DNA of 64,000 nt, from the NCBI RefSeq assembly GCF_000143415.4, contig NW_003314268.1:1782672-1846671 (forward strand), given 5' to 3'. The stretch comes from Selaginella moellendorffii. Lineage: Eukaryota; Streptophyta; Lycopodiopsida; Selaginellales; Selaginellaceae. The notes under the pieces were generated by a model that made no database searches, was not told the DNA's origin, and saw only the letters and a program-made list of their open reading frames with translations. The position numbers were made by a program, and so were the translations under genes. Position 1 is the first letter of the stretch; every line of letters begins with the position of its first letter. This document shows positions 20,663-32,528 of this stretch, piece by piece.

Positions 20663-22825
20663 ATGGCTACCAAGGAGAAAGCCTCCACGAGTCAGGTTCG
20701 ACGATTGCCACTGTCGACATGAGTCTGGAGATAATCAACGATATCGGGCTGGATGGTCTGACCTTCCTCATCGCCATAGTCCTGCTGTCAAAGCTTTCAG
20801 TCTTGTAAATGTTGAAAGTTATCTGATGAGATTTTGCAAGCTTCTGTTCATGTGTTTCAGATTCTGGGATTTCTCTTGTCTGGCGTACTTGAATCAACTA
20901 GGATTGATACGTAACGTAACAGACATTAAAGTTTTATCTGAACTAGGTATACTTTTCCTTGTCGCTTGTGTTTGTGCCTGAATGCTAAATGTTTCTCGCT
21001 GCAACAGTTGTTTGAAATGGGTTTAGAATTATCCCTTGCACGCTTGAAAGCTTTGGCCAAATATGCGTTTGGAATGGGATTCGAGCCGGTAAGTGAATTT
21101 AAGAACAATGCCAATTGTCACTCATTGTTTATGTCAGGTACTTTTTTCAACTGTTGCCTTCACAGCGTTTGAGCTTCCACCTAATGGAGCTTTGGAAAAT
21201 CTTGGAATTTTTCTTTCAGTCACGACCTGACCTTGTAAGTATATTTGAATAATGTTTTGCTACTTGACAATCTATTCTCTCGCTTGCAGGTTAATATTCG
21301 GACTGTAAATGAAGCTGTAGTTATTGGAGCAGGACTATCATTGTCCTCTTCTGCATTCGTTTTGCAGGTAATCATCTCACTAGTTTTCAACTTGATGTAA
21401 ATTGTTGAGTGGAAACTTCCAACTCGATTTGGTTCTGCAACGCTAGGAATTCTTCTTTTCCATCTGAAGCTTTCGTTGCTTTATGTTTACTTACGGTCAC
21501 TGGCACATCTCTCTTGACTCAAAAGCTTGGACTCAGTGATACCAGAAGTTACTTGCGTTCTCACTTAGCAGCAGCTTTTTTTCACTATTATTTGCCTTCT
21601 CGTTCAAGTTTGGAGCATTTTTGGCTGGCGCTCTTATGGCTATCGCACCCAAATTGAAGCAGATATTTAGAGGATTGCTCCTTGGACTTTTTTTTTGTAA
21701 CCACCGGCATTGACCTCCAGGTTAGCTGAATTTTGGTGATGTGGTTGATATATCTGATTTTTGGTTCATGCTATAGCGTTTGATACGTGAATGGCCGAAT
21801 GTTTTGACACCCTTAGGAGGTTTGATGGCTCTGATCACGACAGTTATTGGCCAGGGAGTGGGTCTGACGCTACCGGAAAGTATTTGCACTGGTTTCCTTC
21901 TTTTTCAAGGTGGAGAGTTTGCCTTTGTGGTATTTGCACTTGCTAACAGGTACTGAAGCTTTCTTCATCTTACGTACTTAACAATCTGAATCTCTTTGGG
22001 CTTGGAGTTCTACCACTGGAACTATTATTGTCGTTGTTTTGTCTATGGCTGTCACTCCCTTCTTGAATGAGATTGGTCGCATTGTTGCAACTTCTCTGGA
22101 AGAGAAACGACAACACAACGAAATAGTAAGCCTGTTCCGTTTGTCATCTGTTGATTTTTATGATTACCTGCCGCAGATAAAAGAGATCAAGATTCCTCAA
22201 TTTGCCGAACCGGTTGTAATTGTCGGCTTTGGGCAGACTGGCCAGGTTTCTGCAATAAATAGTTTTGTCTATCTTATCAGGCTCATGAACTGTGTTTCGT
22301 ATTTATATTTGATTCTCCAGGTTCTGGCTAATTTTCTAGCCACTCCGTTATCCAATGGTCCGGGTGGCGAAGTTGAAGGCTGGCCATATATTGCCTTTGA
22401 TCTTGATTATAGCCGTGTCAAGGCAAGCCAATCACTTTTAGACAAGTTCTCTGCTGTAACTTCTTTGCATTTTGCTGCAGGCATCTAGACAGTTGGGCTT
22501 CCCTGTGATATGGATCTAGGCCTCTGGTACTTCAAGCGTGAAAAAAGCCAATGCAGTGATGGTGACGTACACTATCAGGAAAAGAGAGTTGAGCGGTTGA
22601 GACTGGCATTTCCGCGGTTTTCGTTTATATTATCTTAGAACAGGATTCTATCATAAATGTGTATATTGCTGCACAGACTCCTATATATGCAAGAGCTCAG
22701 GACTTGGGACACTTGCGCCAGCTGAAAGCGGCTGGTGCAACGGATGCTATTCTGGAAACTGCCGAGGTATCATTCTAATCGTGATCGGTTATGAATTTGC
22801 AGACAAGCGTGGAGCTTGGTTCTGT
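20663..22825 (+). pseudogene. K+ efflux antiporter (KEA3-type) pseudogene, truncated
   Basis: The sequence follows plant KEA3 exon by exon, with most splice sites intact. Landmarks are LFEMGLELSLARLKALAKYA, NEAVVIGAGLSLSSSAFVLQ, PSEAFVALCLLTVTGTSL, REWPNVLTPLGGL, GFLLFQGGEFAFVVFALANR, the TrkA-N nucleotide fold VVIVGFGQTGQ, and IYARAQDLGHL. The frame is broken repeatedly: an extra base near 20894; a small indel near 21200 ahead of ILEFFFQSRPDL; loss of about 50 codons at 21460, where GILLF joins PSEAF; two indels with a stop at about 21640-21670; a loss at 22017 and another at 22510. It ends at 22825, inside the exon encoding TSVELGS, where the duplicated block begins. A functional product is not credible. 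The intact protein would be a chloroplast thylakoid K+/H+ antiporter. Confidence 0.85.
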
Positions 22826-23626
22826 TGGGCTTCCATGTTAAACCCTGTGGCACCAAGTCAGCGGTTTCATTTCTTTTTTCTTTCCTCATGTTACCCAGCC
22901 TCGGGAGGAGCGAGCATGAGCGATCGAGCAAGTGTGGCGTGATTGCAATTGAAGTGCAAATAAGCCTAGCATAATAGCATTGTGCTAGGTCGAAAGAGGT
23001 GGATTTCCCGCTCCACGCCGCCTTGAGCTCTGGAGTTTGGTTGTTTTTCTGTGGGGCACCACACCCAACAACACATGCCAAGGTTGTGATCGGAGAGAAG
23101 TAATCTCCCTCCAGCAACCCGATTGGATTGGAGTGCTCCAAGATATTCCTTTCAATGATTGCCCAATCTTGGAAGGTGAGTTTTCAATTCCCGGCCAGGA
23201 TAGTTGGAGACGTGGATCCATGGCTTAAATGGACACGCCAACTGGGGGTTGCAAGCCATGACGGACAAGAGCGGCAGCGCCTAAACAAACAAGGCGGATC
23301 CTTTGGCGATCTTGGCAGGAGTGTTGTCAAGTTGGCCAACGCATTGAAAAACTTGACCGTGACCAACAAAAGGGAGGTTGACGGAACTCTTGCCTTGGTT
23401 GACTGGTCAGCACGGCTTTAGGGCTCTAGATGTTGAGGCGTCTTGCGCCTAGGAGCATGTTCAAGGGGCGAATGCCGTCCTCCAGCGCGGCCGATGCAAG
23501 CGAGGTGATCCAATCAAGGTGGTGGAATTCTGAAATTTCCTTGACTGCAGGTGCTGGGCGAGCAATCAGGGAGCGTGGCAGTCGGGCTGCTCAACAGGCC
23601 CAACAAGCTCAACTTGTTGAATGAGA
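22826..23626 (+). repeat. Duplicated block, copy B: upstream region and first exons of the hydrolase gene
   Basis: This is the counterpart of 14829-15660, with collinear flanks and an inverted inner segment (22853-23391). The left boundary interrupts the KEA pseudogene. The right part is the start and first two exons of the intact 3-hydroxyisobutyryl-CoA hydrolase gene, so the inverted segment is that gene's immediate upstream DNA. Confidence 0.85.
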
Positions 23627-25337
23627 ACATGGTGGGCTTACTCATCTTCAACACACTCACGTCAGTGGCCTACTGTGTGCAGATCGTCCGCCTTCAAGAA
23701 CTCTACCAGAGGTGGGAAGCCGACAGCAACGTTGTCGCAGTCATCCTGAAGGTTGAGCTCGAGAGCTTGTCTTGTTCACCACCGCTAGTCTAAATTTCTT
23801 GTGCAGGGCAATGGGAGGGCTTTCTGCGCCGGCGGTGATGTTGCAAGTGTTTGTGAACTTGGTCGTCAGGGTAACCTACGTCTCCCTCGCTTGCATGACA
23901 ATCTCATGGTGCTCACTTCTACAGGTCGCCAACACCAGGCCAGTGGATTCTTTTACAAGGAATACGTACTCAACTATTACCTTGCGACATTCAAGAAGCC
24001 GCATGTAAGGAACAACAAGCCTGACGTTGTGGTGAGTGCGCAGCTCGCTTTTTGACAAGTCTGTCATGGTATAGGTGGCCTTTCTCAACGGGGTCGTCAT
24101 GGGTGGCGGGAATGGCGTCTCCGTTCATGGCAAGTATCGCGTTGCCACAGAGAAAACTGTAAGTAGCTGTCTGGCACAGACGATGGGAGCCACATCTGAT
24201 CCAGTTTGCAGCTGTTTGCTATGCCGGAGACTGCCCTCGGACTGCATCCCGACGTTGGAGCATCGTATTTTCTGTCTCGTTTGGATGGGCATTTGGGTGA
24301 GTTGTATCGATCGACTTCAAAAGCTTGTTTGATAGAGTTGCCGAGTCAAAGGGGAGTATCTGGGGTTGACGGGCGAGCGTCTTGATGGAGCTGACATGCT
24401 CAACATTGGGCTCGCAACACATTATGTGCCGTCGGAGGTGAGCTTTTTATTTTTCGGTTGTGCTCGCTCTCTAATACCTTGTCGTTTGTTGCAGCGGCTA
24501 GCATCTCTAGAAAGCGAGCTGCGCAGTGTGTCCTCGCCAGAGAGCGTGGAAGAAACACTCGGGAAATTCTCGGGCAGGCCGCCGGTGCAGGGAAAGAGCT
24601 GCTTGCACAGGTTTGCACTTGTCGTCAAGTTCCTAGAGTGATCACTAAATGAGCACGGGTGGTAGGCTGCAGGTGATCAATGCTTGCTTCTCGGGAGACA
24701 CGGTGGAAGGCATTCTACATGCATTGGTAGGGGCACAAGGTTTGGTTTTGTGTAATGTGAGCTGAAATGCTGCCTGAAGGAAAGGGAGCGGGGCGACGGC
24801 GACGATGAGTGGCTGGACAAGGCCACGAGCAAGCTCAAGGGAGCATCTCCGACGAGCCTCAAGATCACCCTGGCATCGGTATGTTGTAATCACTGCTCAC
24901 ACACTCACCCAAAGGTTGTCTTGTGCTTCAGATTCGTAGAGGCAGGCAGGAGTCCCTCGCCGAGTGCCTGGCAAGGGAGTACCGCATGAGCTTCCGTGCG
25001 GTGTCGGCAAAGTACTCGGGAGACTTTTACGAGGTGATGCTTCTTGGCATGTCTCCATTGGATTGAGACCGGTTTTGAGATTGTGCAGGGGTGCCGGGCG
25101 ATCCTGATAGACAAGGACAACCGGCCGCGGGTAAGCAGTTTGCATGCACGACCAGCCGCCGTGGTTTTGACGGTGTGTGTGTGTGTGTGTGTGCAGTGGG
25201 ATCCCAGCAAGCTCGAGGGCGTGTCGCGCGAGGTGGTGGAGGGCTATTTTGCGGCGCTGGGCGACGGGGAAGGGGGGGAGCTGCAGCTGCCGGTTGGCGA
25301 GCGGGGCGCGGGAGCTCGGTCTCGTGCTCGGATTTGA
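23430..25337 (+). CDS. 3-hydroxyisobutyryl-CoA hydrolase (HIBCH/CHY1-like)
   Basis: This enoyl-CoA hydratase/isomerase-fold thioesterase releases 3-hydroxyisobutyrate from its CoA ester in valine breakdown. The start [15 protein letters not shown] fits a mitochondrial presequence. Exons are 23430-23504, 23551-23631, 23683-23751, 23807-23870, 23925-24004, 24075-24158, 24212-24296, 24352-24437, 24495-24610, 24666-24726, about 24762-24878, 24932-25033, 25088-25130 and 25197-25337. Signatures are [32 protein letters not shown] (oxyanion-hole glycines), [20 protein letters not shown] (catalytic Glu and Asp), [24 protein letters not shown] and [20 protein letters not shown]. All exons join in frame. 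Exon 11 could instead start at 24780. The upstream DNA is the inverted duplicated block, so the promoter may be unusual. Confidence 0.9.
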
Positions 25338-25371
25338 TGAGAATGGGACGCCACGTAAGACTCCCCGCATG

Positions 25372-25380
25372 TATAAAAAG
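25372..25380 (+). promoter_or_regulatory. TATA box of the eIF4A gene
   Basis: TATAAAAAG lies 35 bp beyond the hydrolase stop and about 200 bp before the eIF4A ATG. A 5' UTR intron follows (donor GAG/GTATGT at 25468, acceptor at 25563), ending 12 nt before the ATG, as is common for plant eIF4A genes. Confidence 0.65.
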
Positions 25381-25575
25381 GAGGCGTGGGCATGGCTATG
25401 GGGGTTTGCCCTATCTTTGTACTTGGGCTCTGCTCAAGTCACCAAATTCGATCTTCGCTTCCAGGAGGTATGTGGAGGCTAGGGTTTTAGGGCATCCCCA
25501 ATGCCGCAGTGCTAGGATCCATCAGGGTTTCTATCCCCGCGTCTCTCTTTTCTTTGACTGCAGGTATTGCAGATA

Positions 25576-26970
25576 ATGGCTGGCTTGGCACCCGAGACCT
25601 CTCAATTCGATCCCCGGCAGTATGACCAGAAGATGGAGTTTGCGTAAGCGCGGTGTGCTTTGTTTGCGTGCGCCTGACTCCCTCTGTGGCACAGGTTGGA
25701 AGGAGACGATGTGATATCGAGCTGGGACGAGGTGAACGAGACATTCGACTCCATGGGCTTGCACGAGAATCTGCTGCGAGGGATCTACGCCTACGGTGAG
25801 CCGCCTCGTATCCCCAATGGGCGTGGATGTGACTGTGTTTGCAGGCTTTGAAAAGCCCTCTACCATCCAGCAGAGGGGAATCGTGCCGTTTTGCAAGGGG
25901 ATCGACGTGATCCAGCAGGCCCAGTCCGGCACCGGCAAGACGGCCACGTTTTGCTCCGGCATCCTGCAGCAGCTCGACTACAACAATGTCGAGTGCCAGG
26001 CGCTGGTGCTGGCGCCCACCAGGGAGCTGGCGCAGCAGATCGAGAAGGTGATGCGGGCACTGGGTGACTACCTGCAGGTGAAGGTGCACGCCTGCGTCGG
26101 CGGCACCGACGTCCGCCAGGACCAGAGAATCCTGCAGGCCGGCGTCCATGTGGTGGTAGGCACTCCTGGTCGCGTCTACGATATGCTCAGGCGTCGCGCG
26201 CTGCGGCCGGACTACATCAAGATGTTTGTCCTGGACGAGGCGGACGAGATGCTGTCCCGCGGTTTCAAGGACCAGGTAAGGTGGAAGGAAAGCTGGTCTA
26301 TATAACCACCCTGCCTGTGCCTTGTGTGTCGCAGATTTACGACATCTTCCAGCTCCTTCCCTCCAAGGTCCAGGTGGGCCTCTTCTCCGCCACAATGCCG
26401 CCCGAGGCGCTGGAGATCACCCGCAAGTTCATGAACAAGCCGGTGCGCATTCTCGTCAAGCGAGACGAGCTGACGCTGGAGGGTATCAAGCAGTTTTACG
26501 TGAACGTGGAACGAGAGGACTGGAAACTGGACACGCTGTGCGACCTGTACGAGACGCTGGCCATCACGCAGAGCGTCATCTTTTGCAACACCCGGCGCAA
26601 GGTGGACTGGCTCACCGACAAGATGAGGAGCCGCGACCACACCGTGTCTGCGACGCACGGCGACATGGACCAGAACACCCGCGACATCATCATGCGCGAG
26701 TTCCGGTCGGGCTCGTCCCGCGTGCTCATCACCACCGACTTGCTCGCGCGCGGCATCGACGTCCAGCAGGTGTCGCTGGTGATCAACTACGACCTTCCGA
26801 CGCAGCCGGAGAATTATCTGCATCGAATTGGTCGCAGCGGTCGGTTTGGGCGGAAGGGCGTGGCCATCAACTTTATGGTGAGAGAGGACGAGAGGATGCT
26901 TCATGACATCCAGAAGTTTTACAACACTGTCATTGAGGAGCTGCCAAACAACGTCGCGGACCTCATCTAA
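25576..26970 (+). CDS. EIF4A: Eukaryotic initiation factor 4A, DEAD-box RNA helicase
   Basis: Four coding exons (25576-25643, 25695-25795, 25844-26275, 26335-26970) encode the ATP-dependent helicase that unwinds 5' UTRs within eIF4F in the cytosol. The start [20 protein letters not shown] matches plant eIF4A. All motifs are intact: the Q-motif region [12 protein letters not shown], motif I AQSGTGKT, Ia PTRELAQQ, Ib TPGR, II DEAD, III SAT, V ARGIDV and [10 protein letters not shown]. The C-terminus is [11 protein letters not shown]. It is of the eIF4A1/2 type, not eIF4A3. Coding GC is high at third positions compared with the neighbouring PP2A gene. Confidence 0.97.
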
Positions 26971-27089
26971 TGTGTTATGGTTGTGAGAGGGGGGTTTGTA
27001 GCAGCATGTTTTGAACCAAGTGATAAGCTTATATACCACAGTAATTAAAAGTCTGCCTTTCTAACATCATCATTGGAAAGAGGTAGGCG

Positions 27090-28480
27090 ATGGCGGCGTG
27101 CGCGTGGTGGGCGGCGCCAGCGTACTACGCCCTCGCCGCTGGCGCGTCCGGTGGGAGGCACCGGAGGAGCCGCCTCGACATTGTGGAAGCGAAGGCCAGG
27201 CAGACATCATGGCGGCCGGGCGACTTCTGGGATTACGTGGCCTCCCTCAACAAGGGCAAGCGCCTGGACGAGGCACTGCAGGTTGGTTGGTCTCTGTTTG
27301 CGCGAGCTCCCCTTGTGACCCTGGGTGTGTCAAGGCATTTGAGTGGTGGAAGCAGCAGCCAGGATACCGGGCGCGGGAGGAGCACTTTGTGCGCTTCATG
27401 GTGATGGCCAGCAAGGCGGGGCAGCCACATGCGGCACAGGGCGTGTTCGACGGCATGGAGGCGATGCAGGTGAGGCCATCCGTGGTGGGCTTCAGCGCAT
27501 TGGTGCAGAGCTACGCCGAGAGCGGCGAGGTGGAGGGCGCCCAGTCGGCCATGAAGCGGATGCTGGATACAGGCATCCAGCCCAACGTGGTCACCTACGG
27601 TGGCCTCATCCGTGCCTATGGCAAGAGGGGCCTGTTTGACGAGATGGCCAAGGTGGTGAACACCATGAAGACGGTGCGGTGTGAGCCTGACTTCTTCGTG
27701 TACAAGAACGTCATCGAGGCGTACGCGAGCGGCGGCCTGGTGGGGCGCATGGACAAGGCATTCAAGGCCATGCGAGCAGACGGCTGGATTCCAGACTCGG
27801 ACATTCTCAACCTGCTTGCGCAAGGCTACGCGTCCATGGGAATGATCAAGGAGATGGAAGGCGCCCAGGGCGAGCTGAGGCGGATCAAGGGGTGGCCACG
27901 GGAGGAGAGTGTGCGCGCCTGTGCACTGGCTTACATCCGCCACAACCAGTTTTACCAGATGGAAGGCTTCGTCAAGTCCCTGGGCATGAAGAGGATCGGT
28001 GGCAACTTACTGTGGAACTTGCTGCTGCTCGCGCATGCCGCAAACTTCTCCATGAAGAGCCTCCAGAGGGAGGCGGTCAACATGTGGTCGGCGAGGTGCG
28101 CGCCCGACGTCACCACCTTCAACATCCGGGCGCTGGCGCTGTCGCGGATGCAAATGCTTTGGGACCTTCACGTGCTGGTGCAGCACATGAGGGCCGAGTC
28201 GGTGCGGCCCGACCTGGTCACCTACGGCGCGCTCGTGGACGCCTACGCCATCGCCCGCTTGCTGCCCAGGCTCCCCGAGCAGCTGGACGAGCTGGACATG
28301 GCCGACACCATCCCGGACGTGCGGACCGATCCGCTCGTGTTCCAGGCCTTTGGGCGCGGTCGCTTCCATGCGTTCTGCGACGCCTACGTCCGCTCCAGCT
28401 CCACGACGCTTGTCAACTACTCCACCCTCACCACCGCCTACCTTGACGCCCGTCGGACAAGTGGCACCTCCCCAGTTTAA
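27090..28480 (+). CDS. P-class pentatricopeptide repeat (PPR) protein
   Basis: Two exons, 27090-27281 and 27335-28480, are joined by a 53-bp intron (donor GTTGGT, acceptor AAG). The joined reading passes from DEALQ to AFEWWKQQPGYRAREEHFVR. Tandem 35-residue helical repeats follow, with typical phrases: GFSALVQSYAESGEVEGAQS, PNVVTYGGLIRAYGKRGLFD, PDFFVYKNVIEAYASGGL, PDVTTFNIRALALSRM and PDLVTYGALVDAYAIARLL. No DYW or E domain is present, so it is a P-type RNA-binding protein, probably for organelle transcript processing or stability. The N-terminus is Ala/Arg-rich and could be an organelle transit peptide. The target RNA cannot be told. Confidence 0.88.
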
Positions 28481-28542
28481 AGTGGTTTTTCAAGGGCAGG
28501 GCGAGAGGGAGCGGCTTGTTTGCTGCGCGGCACACTCGGCTC

Positions 28543-29263
28543 ATGGAACCCACGGCTGCCCAAGGCACCACCTTGGTGGATTTGCTGCGCGAGGCGGCTG
28601 CGGAGGTGATTGATGGCGATGCCAAGCAGGAGCGGTCCGTGGTGCGCAGGACGAGGGAGGCCTTCACCCGCAGGGCACCCCGGTTCAGGCTTGCTGCCAG
28701 GTCTGCTTCAGCTGATATCATGCGGTGGATGCACCGGGGAGGACCATGGCGAGCGTTTCTCGTCAGCACCGTAAGCTATATAGCGTGTTACTCCCTCCTC
28801 CCCGACATTCTTCGCTGTTTCTTGGGTGTTGCAGCTTGGCATCGTGGTGTTTGTTTCTCTGGCAGCGCTCGCTACGTTCATCCTGTTTCTTGTCACTGCC
28901 ACAGCCAACGCTGTCGCCATAGGATTCTTGATGTCCGTCACTGGAATAGGAGCTTTCGTGGCGCTCTTCTTCATGATGCTCACGGCCGTCTACATCGGTG
29001 CACTTGTAACAGCTGCCGTGGCAATCTCCTGCATTGCTCTCAGCACAATCGGTGCAGCCATCCTAGTTACAGGTGAGGCAGTCCTTGTCACAAAGCAACT
29101 AAATGCACTCTGTCTTGCAGCTTGGATCTTGTTCTGGTGGTGCTTGTGGCAAGGAGCGAAAAAAGCGACTGACTTTGTGCGAGGATCATTAGCTTTGACA
29201 GGCTCGGCCCTTTCGGCAGTTTCAGCAGCGGGACCAACTCAGGTTATTGCAGTGGAGAAGTGA
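28543..29263 (+). CDS. Small multi-pass membrane protein, family not identified
   Basis: Three exons (28543-28770, 28835-29072, 29121-29263) give about 202 residues. The start MEPTAAQGTTLVDLLREAAA precedes a basic, soluble N-terminal ~75 residues. Three or four hydrophobic segments follow: LGIVVFVSLAALATFILFLV, GIGAFVALFFMMLTAVYIGA and LVTAAVAISCIALSTIGAAI, then AWILFWWCLW. The C-terminal ~35 residues are polar. All introns are GT-AG and keep the frame, so the gene looks functional. The long adjacent hydrophobic stretches recall lipid-droplet or ER hairpin proteins of plants, but there is no proline-knot motif, so no name is given. Confidence 0.7.
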
Positions 29264-29296
29264 CTTTGGTGTTTCGTGAAAAACAGCTATGGCTCT

Positions 29297-30196
29297 TCAT
29301 GATGCCTGCTCCTTCTGTTTCTGCTGAGCAGCAATAGCAGCAATCACTTCCTGCTTCTCCTTGAGCCTGGCAGCCCGTTGCTCTCGTTTTGACGGAGTGT
29401 AGGGCAGCCTGTTGGGAGCCTGGTTGAGGTTCCTGTAGTAGTCATAAGCTCGAGGCCCTCTGGCTTCGCTGGGTGGGAAGCGTGGTAGCACTGGATACAC
29501 TGGCTCGTACATCCAGAAGAAGTTGCGGGACGGATGGATGCCCAGGCCTATGGCAGGATCGTAGGTCCTCTCCAGCACGTCGTCCTTGAGTGTATTCTTG
29601 GGGCCACCTGCGGGGCAAGGTAATGACATGAAACGAGCAAGAACACAAGAGCAGAGCCTTTACCATCCAGACGAACTTTTTTGAACGCTAGGCAGGCAGG
29701 CCTGGGTATGACGCTCCCTGTCGCAAGCGTGCCAACGGATATCCTCACTTTGCTCCCGTCCTGCAGGAAGCCACATTTGCTTCTCACTCGACCCCTGCAA
29801 ACAAAGAGCGTCAAACGAGGAGTGAGTGAGATAGCCAACTGCACCCGCTAACTGGATCCACAAGCATGACGTTGGAAACGTGGATCGGAGACTCTTTGGT
29901 CACAACGCCGGTCAGATTGTCTACGGTGCGCTTGACATGCCGCTTCACCTGGATCCAGCCAAAGGATGAGCGCAAGTGTGTAGGCCTACTTACCAGATTC
30001 CTGCCCTCCACAATCACTTTGTTTCTCTTCCGGAAAACCTCCTTAACCGTCCCAGTCAGGCCTTTATCATTTCCAGTGATGATCTTCACCTGAAATGCAG
30101 GTAAGAAAACGCGCGCGGCCTCGACTCTACCTTGTCGCCTCGCAAAATCTTCCATCTGTTGAATGTGACGATCGGGCGCTTGAAGCCCACTGCCAT
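29297..30196 (-). CDS. Mitochondrial large-subunit ribosomal protein uL24 (bacterial L24 type)
   Basis: Five exons (30196-30131, 30089-29994, 29948-29845, 29794-29663, 29607-29297) encode a bacterial-type uL24. A KOW motif region reads RWKILRGDKVKIITGNDKGL and TGTVKEVFRKRNKVIVEG. It is followed by the MRPL24-like HVSNVMLVDP, GFLQDGSKVRISVGTLATGS and GPKNTLKDDVLERTYDP. The C-terminal extension of about 85 residues, rich in Lys/Arg/Gln, is typical of mitochondrial uL24. It assembles early in the 50S-like subunit near the exit tunnel. The start MAVGFKRPIVTFNRWKILRG has no separate presequence. Mitochondrial placement rests on the DVLERTYDP segment, which plastid L24 lacks. Confidence 0.88.
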
Positions 30197-32430
30197 GCCT
30201 TCGCTAGGGCGCTTTTAGGGCATTTTTACCAAAAAAATAAACAAAGGCATACGTTTCCAGTGCACCGTCTCGCTGATCATAGCTCTGGCACGACCTTAAT
30301 GGAACGGGCTCGTACCTAATGAGCATCATAGTTCGTTCATTGTCAAACAAGCGAGATCGTGTCCGATGCCGAATTCTCGTGTCTGGCTCATTACGCATAT
30401 CGCCCGGGCCACCTTCCACGGCACACTTCCCAACCCCGACTTTCTCTCTACCATGCTTGGAAGGTAAGAAGGATCGCAAACACCACCCGCTTTGACAGTG
30501 CAGTCTCTCTTCCGGATGGCGCCTTTCCTTGTTCGTCAAATTTCACCTACATTAGATTGAGAAGATTGAGAAAGCTTCCTTGGTGGCCAAGCTACATACT
30601 TTGTCCGACTTACAGTGCATGTAAAAGGAACCCGCCAGGGACTCTCACACACGAAAATATGGTTTTTTCCTTTTAAAACGGTTCGGTGCTAATGCAGACC
30701 CTAATTCTAAAAATGGGTCTCACATATTCACTTTTGCCATGAAAACTCTTTGTCACATCTAGTACTAGCTTTCCCTTAGTCCACAGCTGACAAACTGCCC
30801 TGCACATGAAAAACCACATAAAGTTCAAGCCCAAGCAAAAGAGCAGACTTACATCCTGGTAGAAGGTAGCAATAGGCAATATTCTGACTCTGGCTCTTAC
30901 TGCTCGAAGCAGACTGTTATTGCTGTGTTGTTTTAGCATTTGAGTTGCTCGCAACCTCTAGAGCTGGCATAAGCTACAGACTGAAACACCATATTTTCTG
31001 CAGCTGCCCAAGCAAGCGCTGGGAGTGAATTCTATGAGCATTGGAATAATCATAAGAATATCCATTAGATTACACTGTAAGCATTAAAATATTCATTAAA
31101 ATTCTCTTGGAAGGACAAAAGGTAATTAAGGTTCTTTCGTTGAAAGGTTAGGATTAGTGGATCTTGTTGATGGGCTAAGATCTAGAGGAATATCAAGGAC
31201 ATTGATAGATTTGTAGATGGTACAATTTATTATAATCCCTTTTTACAACATGCTTTAGTCATTGTATATATATAATTTTTGGAGGATTGATTTGCAACAC
31301 TTTATCCCAATCTAATGATAAGTAGTTTTTCCAAGAGATGCCTTGCTCAATGAAATGGACCATATCAGTCATTTATTGTGTATTTTATAGATAATGACAA
31401 ACATTGTAGCAACATTGTTATATTATTTGTATGTGGCCCAAGTGTTTAGAATTCTTGTCAAATACTAATCCTATGACCTAGCATCAATAGTTATAGCAAA
31501 GAGAACCTCAACTCTATTGATAATATAAAATCATAACCATATAAGAGTTTAATGTAATTTAGACTTTTCAAAAGGTCACCCATCTTATATAGTATGTTTA
31601 ACTTTATATATATTTCAAGACCCTTAACTAATTAGAAAAAGAGGTGCTCTTCTATTTATATGTTATTTCCCTATATATTTGAACTCTAATGGACTACCTT
31701 TCAAGTTCTTCTCTTTGGTTACATACATTTATATGGTGAAATACTAATGAAACTCTATACCTTTGTAAGATACACATACTAAAGAGATATTATACTCCTT
31801 GAATATCTTGAGATCCTTGTAGAGTAAATAAGAGATAATATAGGGAAGCATTTGTGTTGCGAATATGACTGTAGGTATTGAAAGTTATTTTTTGGCTAAT
31901 CCTTTCAGATATTCTTTCCTTATTGCCACGATGGTAGGAAGTTGGTATTGCTAGACCCTTTATCACTCCACCCAAGTTAGTTGAGAAACTGGTCATCATG
32001 TATATACTTATGCCAGATAAACATAAAGTAGGAACTCCTATGTGTTTCTTGTTGAGAATACCCGGCCCAGTAAGAGAAACTCAAATGTTGGCTTGCATTT
32101 GCTAGTATTGAGAACCCCTACAATATTGAGTTTGGTCCCTCAATATTTGCCAAATAATAGCTTACTGTGTCTGCCAAACACTTTTACTATCATACACCTT
32201 ATGTTAATTCCATTTGATCCTTATGGAAAGTGTCTAGATTTGTTAATTTGGTATATCTACAGAATTTAGAGATTATTTTGAACACAATGGTGTTAGTCCT
32301 ATATCTAAATTCACAATCTAGCGCCATTCCATATTTAATAAGTTTCAAGTTAGTCTTGAAGACTAACTCCTGGTAGTAAGGATGGCTAAGGGTGAAAGCC
32401 CAAAACGTGTGTTCCTCAAGGTTGGGGGGG
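30197..32430. other. Transition to AT-rich gene-free DNA
   Basis: The first ~500 bp are the upstream region of the uL24 gene. From about 30.7 kb the base composition becomes clearly AT-rich, and open frames are short and without motifs. No mobile-element terminus was recognised before 32.5 kb. A G run lies at about 32,424-32,439. Confidence 0.5.
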
Positions 32431-32528
32431 GGGGGGGAGGGCACTATAGGGGGTTCCAAATGTATAGTAGTAGCGATAGTGGGTAGGTTGGGCCTTGTTG
32501 ACCAATCTTAAGTTCCACACCATGCTAA

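Noticed and set aside
25487-27039. Minus-strand frames of 275-302 codons opposite eIF4A
   Set aside because: Shadow frames of the helicase coding sequence, with no motifs of their own.
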